From assembly GCF_019972295.1 (NCBI RefSeq), contig NZ_BLJA01000001.1, positions 1,760,117 to 1,824,116 on the forward strand: 64,000 nucleotides of DNA. Direction: 5' to 3'. Below the pieces are notes generated by a model that was not told where the DNA came from, ran no database searches, and saw nothing but the letters and a program-made list of their open reading frames with translations. The first letter of the stretch is position 1; every line of letters starts with the position of its first letter. Positions 63,586-64,000 of this stretch are shown piece by piece. A program made the position numbers and the translations under genes. Source of the stretch: Geobacter sp. AOG2. Its GTDB lineage: Bacteria; Desulfobacterota; Desulfuromonadia; Geobacterales; Pseudopelobacteraceae.

Positions 63586-64000
63586 GTGGCGAAAGAAGCT
63601 GTTCATAGCGTGTCAGTAGACCTTGAAGATTGGTTTCATGTCTGCGGCCTCAAAGACCAGCCGCGTATCCCGCCGGAAGCTTGGCGTGTCCGGGGGGCGA
63701 CGGAGGTGTTGCTTGACCTGTTCGCGGAGTTCAAGGTAAAAACAACCTTTTTTGTCCTTGGATGCGTGGCCGAGGCCGATCCGGGGTTGGTGCGCAACAT
63801 TCACCGGCAGGGACACGAGATCGCTTCCCACGGCTATTCGCATCGCTTGGTTCACGAGCTGAGTCCTGCCGAGTTCAGCGAGGAGTTGCACAGGACCGAG
63901 GACGTCATCATGGGGATTACCGGCTGCCGGCCAGTCGGGTTTCGCGCGCCCCAGTGGTCGGCAACGGCCCGTACCTCCTGGTTTGACGACATCCTGGCGC
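63586..64000 (+). CDS. polysaccharide deacetylase, N-terminal part
   Basis: The gene runs off the right edge. From GTG 63586 (GGAGG close upstream) the product has VSVDLEDWFHVCG, the NodB-type motif 1 with the catalytic Asp, then KTTFFVLGCVAE and HEIASHGYSH (metal-binding His pair) and VGFRAPQWSA (motif 3). The opening VSVDLEDWFHV is the pattern of deacetylases in exosortase/XrtA-type exopolysaccharide loci. It probably removes N-acetyl groups from an extracellular or wall polysaccharide. Later neighbours lie outside the window. Confidence 0.85.
   Translation, partial: MAKEAVHSVSVDLEDWFHVCGLKDQPRIPPEAWRVRGATEVLLDLFAEFKVKTTFFVLGCVAEADPGLVRNIHRQGHEIASHGYSHRLVHELSPAEFSEELHRTEDVIMGITGCRPVGFRAPQWSATARTSWFDDILA

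Overview
The window looks like a chromosomal segment of a strictly respiratory deltaproteobacterium of the Geobacter/Pelobacter group (Geobacterales). The evidence is family content and gene order, not a database match: a contiguous icd-mdh-korDABC block (monomeric NADP-isocitrate dehydrogenase, malate dehydrogenase, four-subunit 2-oxoglutarate:ferredoxin oxidoreductase), a cytochrome b558-type succinate dehydrogenase/fumarate reductase operon, an indolepyruvate:ferredoxin oxidoreductase operon running into a branched-chain-type ABC transporter, a MucR-family regulator, and a GGDEF protein with a Hypr-like substitution. Coding density is high, and most genes lie in tightly overlapping operons.

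Layout. 1-2200: end of an OmpA-like gene (minus), a stand-alone PAS protein, two small unrecognised genes and long AT-rich spacers next to a tRNA-Pro(TGG) gene. 2330-8364 (minus): xseA-xseB-ispA-dxs-TPR/metalloprotease, combining exonuclease VII with isoprenoid precursor synthesis. 8595-13760 (plus): lepA, lepB, aspS and a LysM lipoprotein. 13822-20150 (plus): icd, mdh, korDABC, which together carry isocitrate to succinyl-CoA and malate to oxaloacetate. 20229-25685 (minus): marR-tolC-emrA-emrB-O-methyltransferase, a regulated tripartite efflux operon. 25895-28319 (plus): a YciO/Sua5-like protein, a membrane protein and O-acetylhomoserine sulfhydrylase. 28529-33420 (plus): queD, queE, a creatininase-family hydrolase, an unknown protein, a TrmA/RlmD-type methyltransferase, a TPR protein and HU/IHF. 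33763-36353: Na/Pi cotransporter and Ppx/GppA. 36481-49046: iorAB, carbonic anhydrase, phenylacetate-CoA ligase, ACT protein, two tandem binding proteins, livHMGF, tsaD and rsmA, a run that reads as uptake and ferredoxin-linked oxidation of aromatic or branched amino acids. 49192-53348: mucR (minus), then rmuC-murJ-ogt. 53349-53632: AT-rich spacer with a cluster of DnaA-box 9-mers. 53633-58681: mazG, a coiled-coil exported protein, the GGDEF protein, a lipoprotein-like protein and tgt. 58895-62487: sdhC/frdC, frdA, frdB behind a long leader. 62574-64000: an isolated Cas6-like RAMP protein and the start of a polysaccharide deacetylase.

How parts connect. Three central-metabolism units (icd-mdh-kor, frdCAB, ior-liv) supply ferredoxin, menaquinone and NADPH-linked electron flow. 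A TGTATAC-containing motif occurs in both the icd and frd promoter regions. Queuosine genes are split between queDE and tgt.

The observations most worth following are: a GGDEF domain with Ser at the PleD Asp344 position, the hallmark reported for cyclic AMP-GMP synthases; a lone Cas6 without visible cas partners or array; a four-copy family of intergenic elements with inverted ends; a DnaA-box palindrome far from dnaA; and long leaders with small ORFs ahead of frdC and icd. I did not find a clearly new multi-gene system. The strongest candidates for new biology are the GGDEF locus and the inverted-end repeat family.
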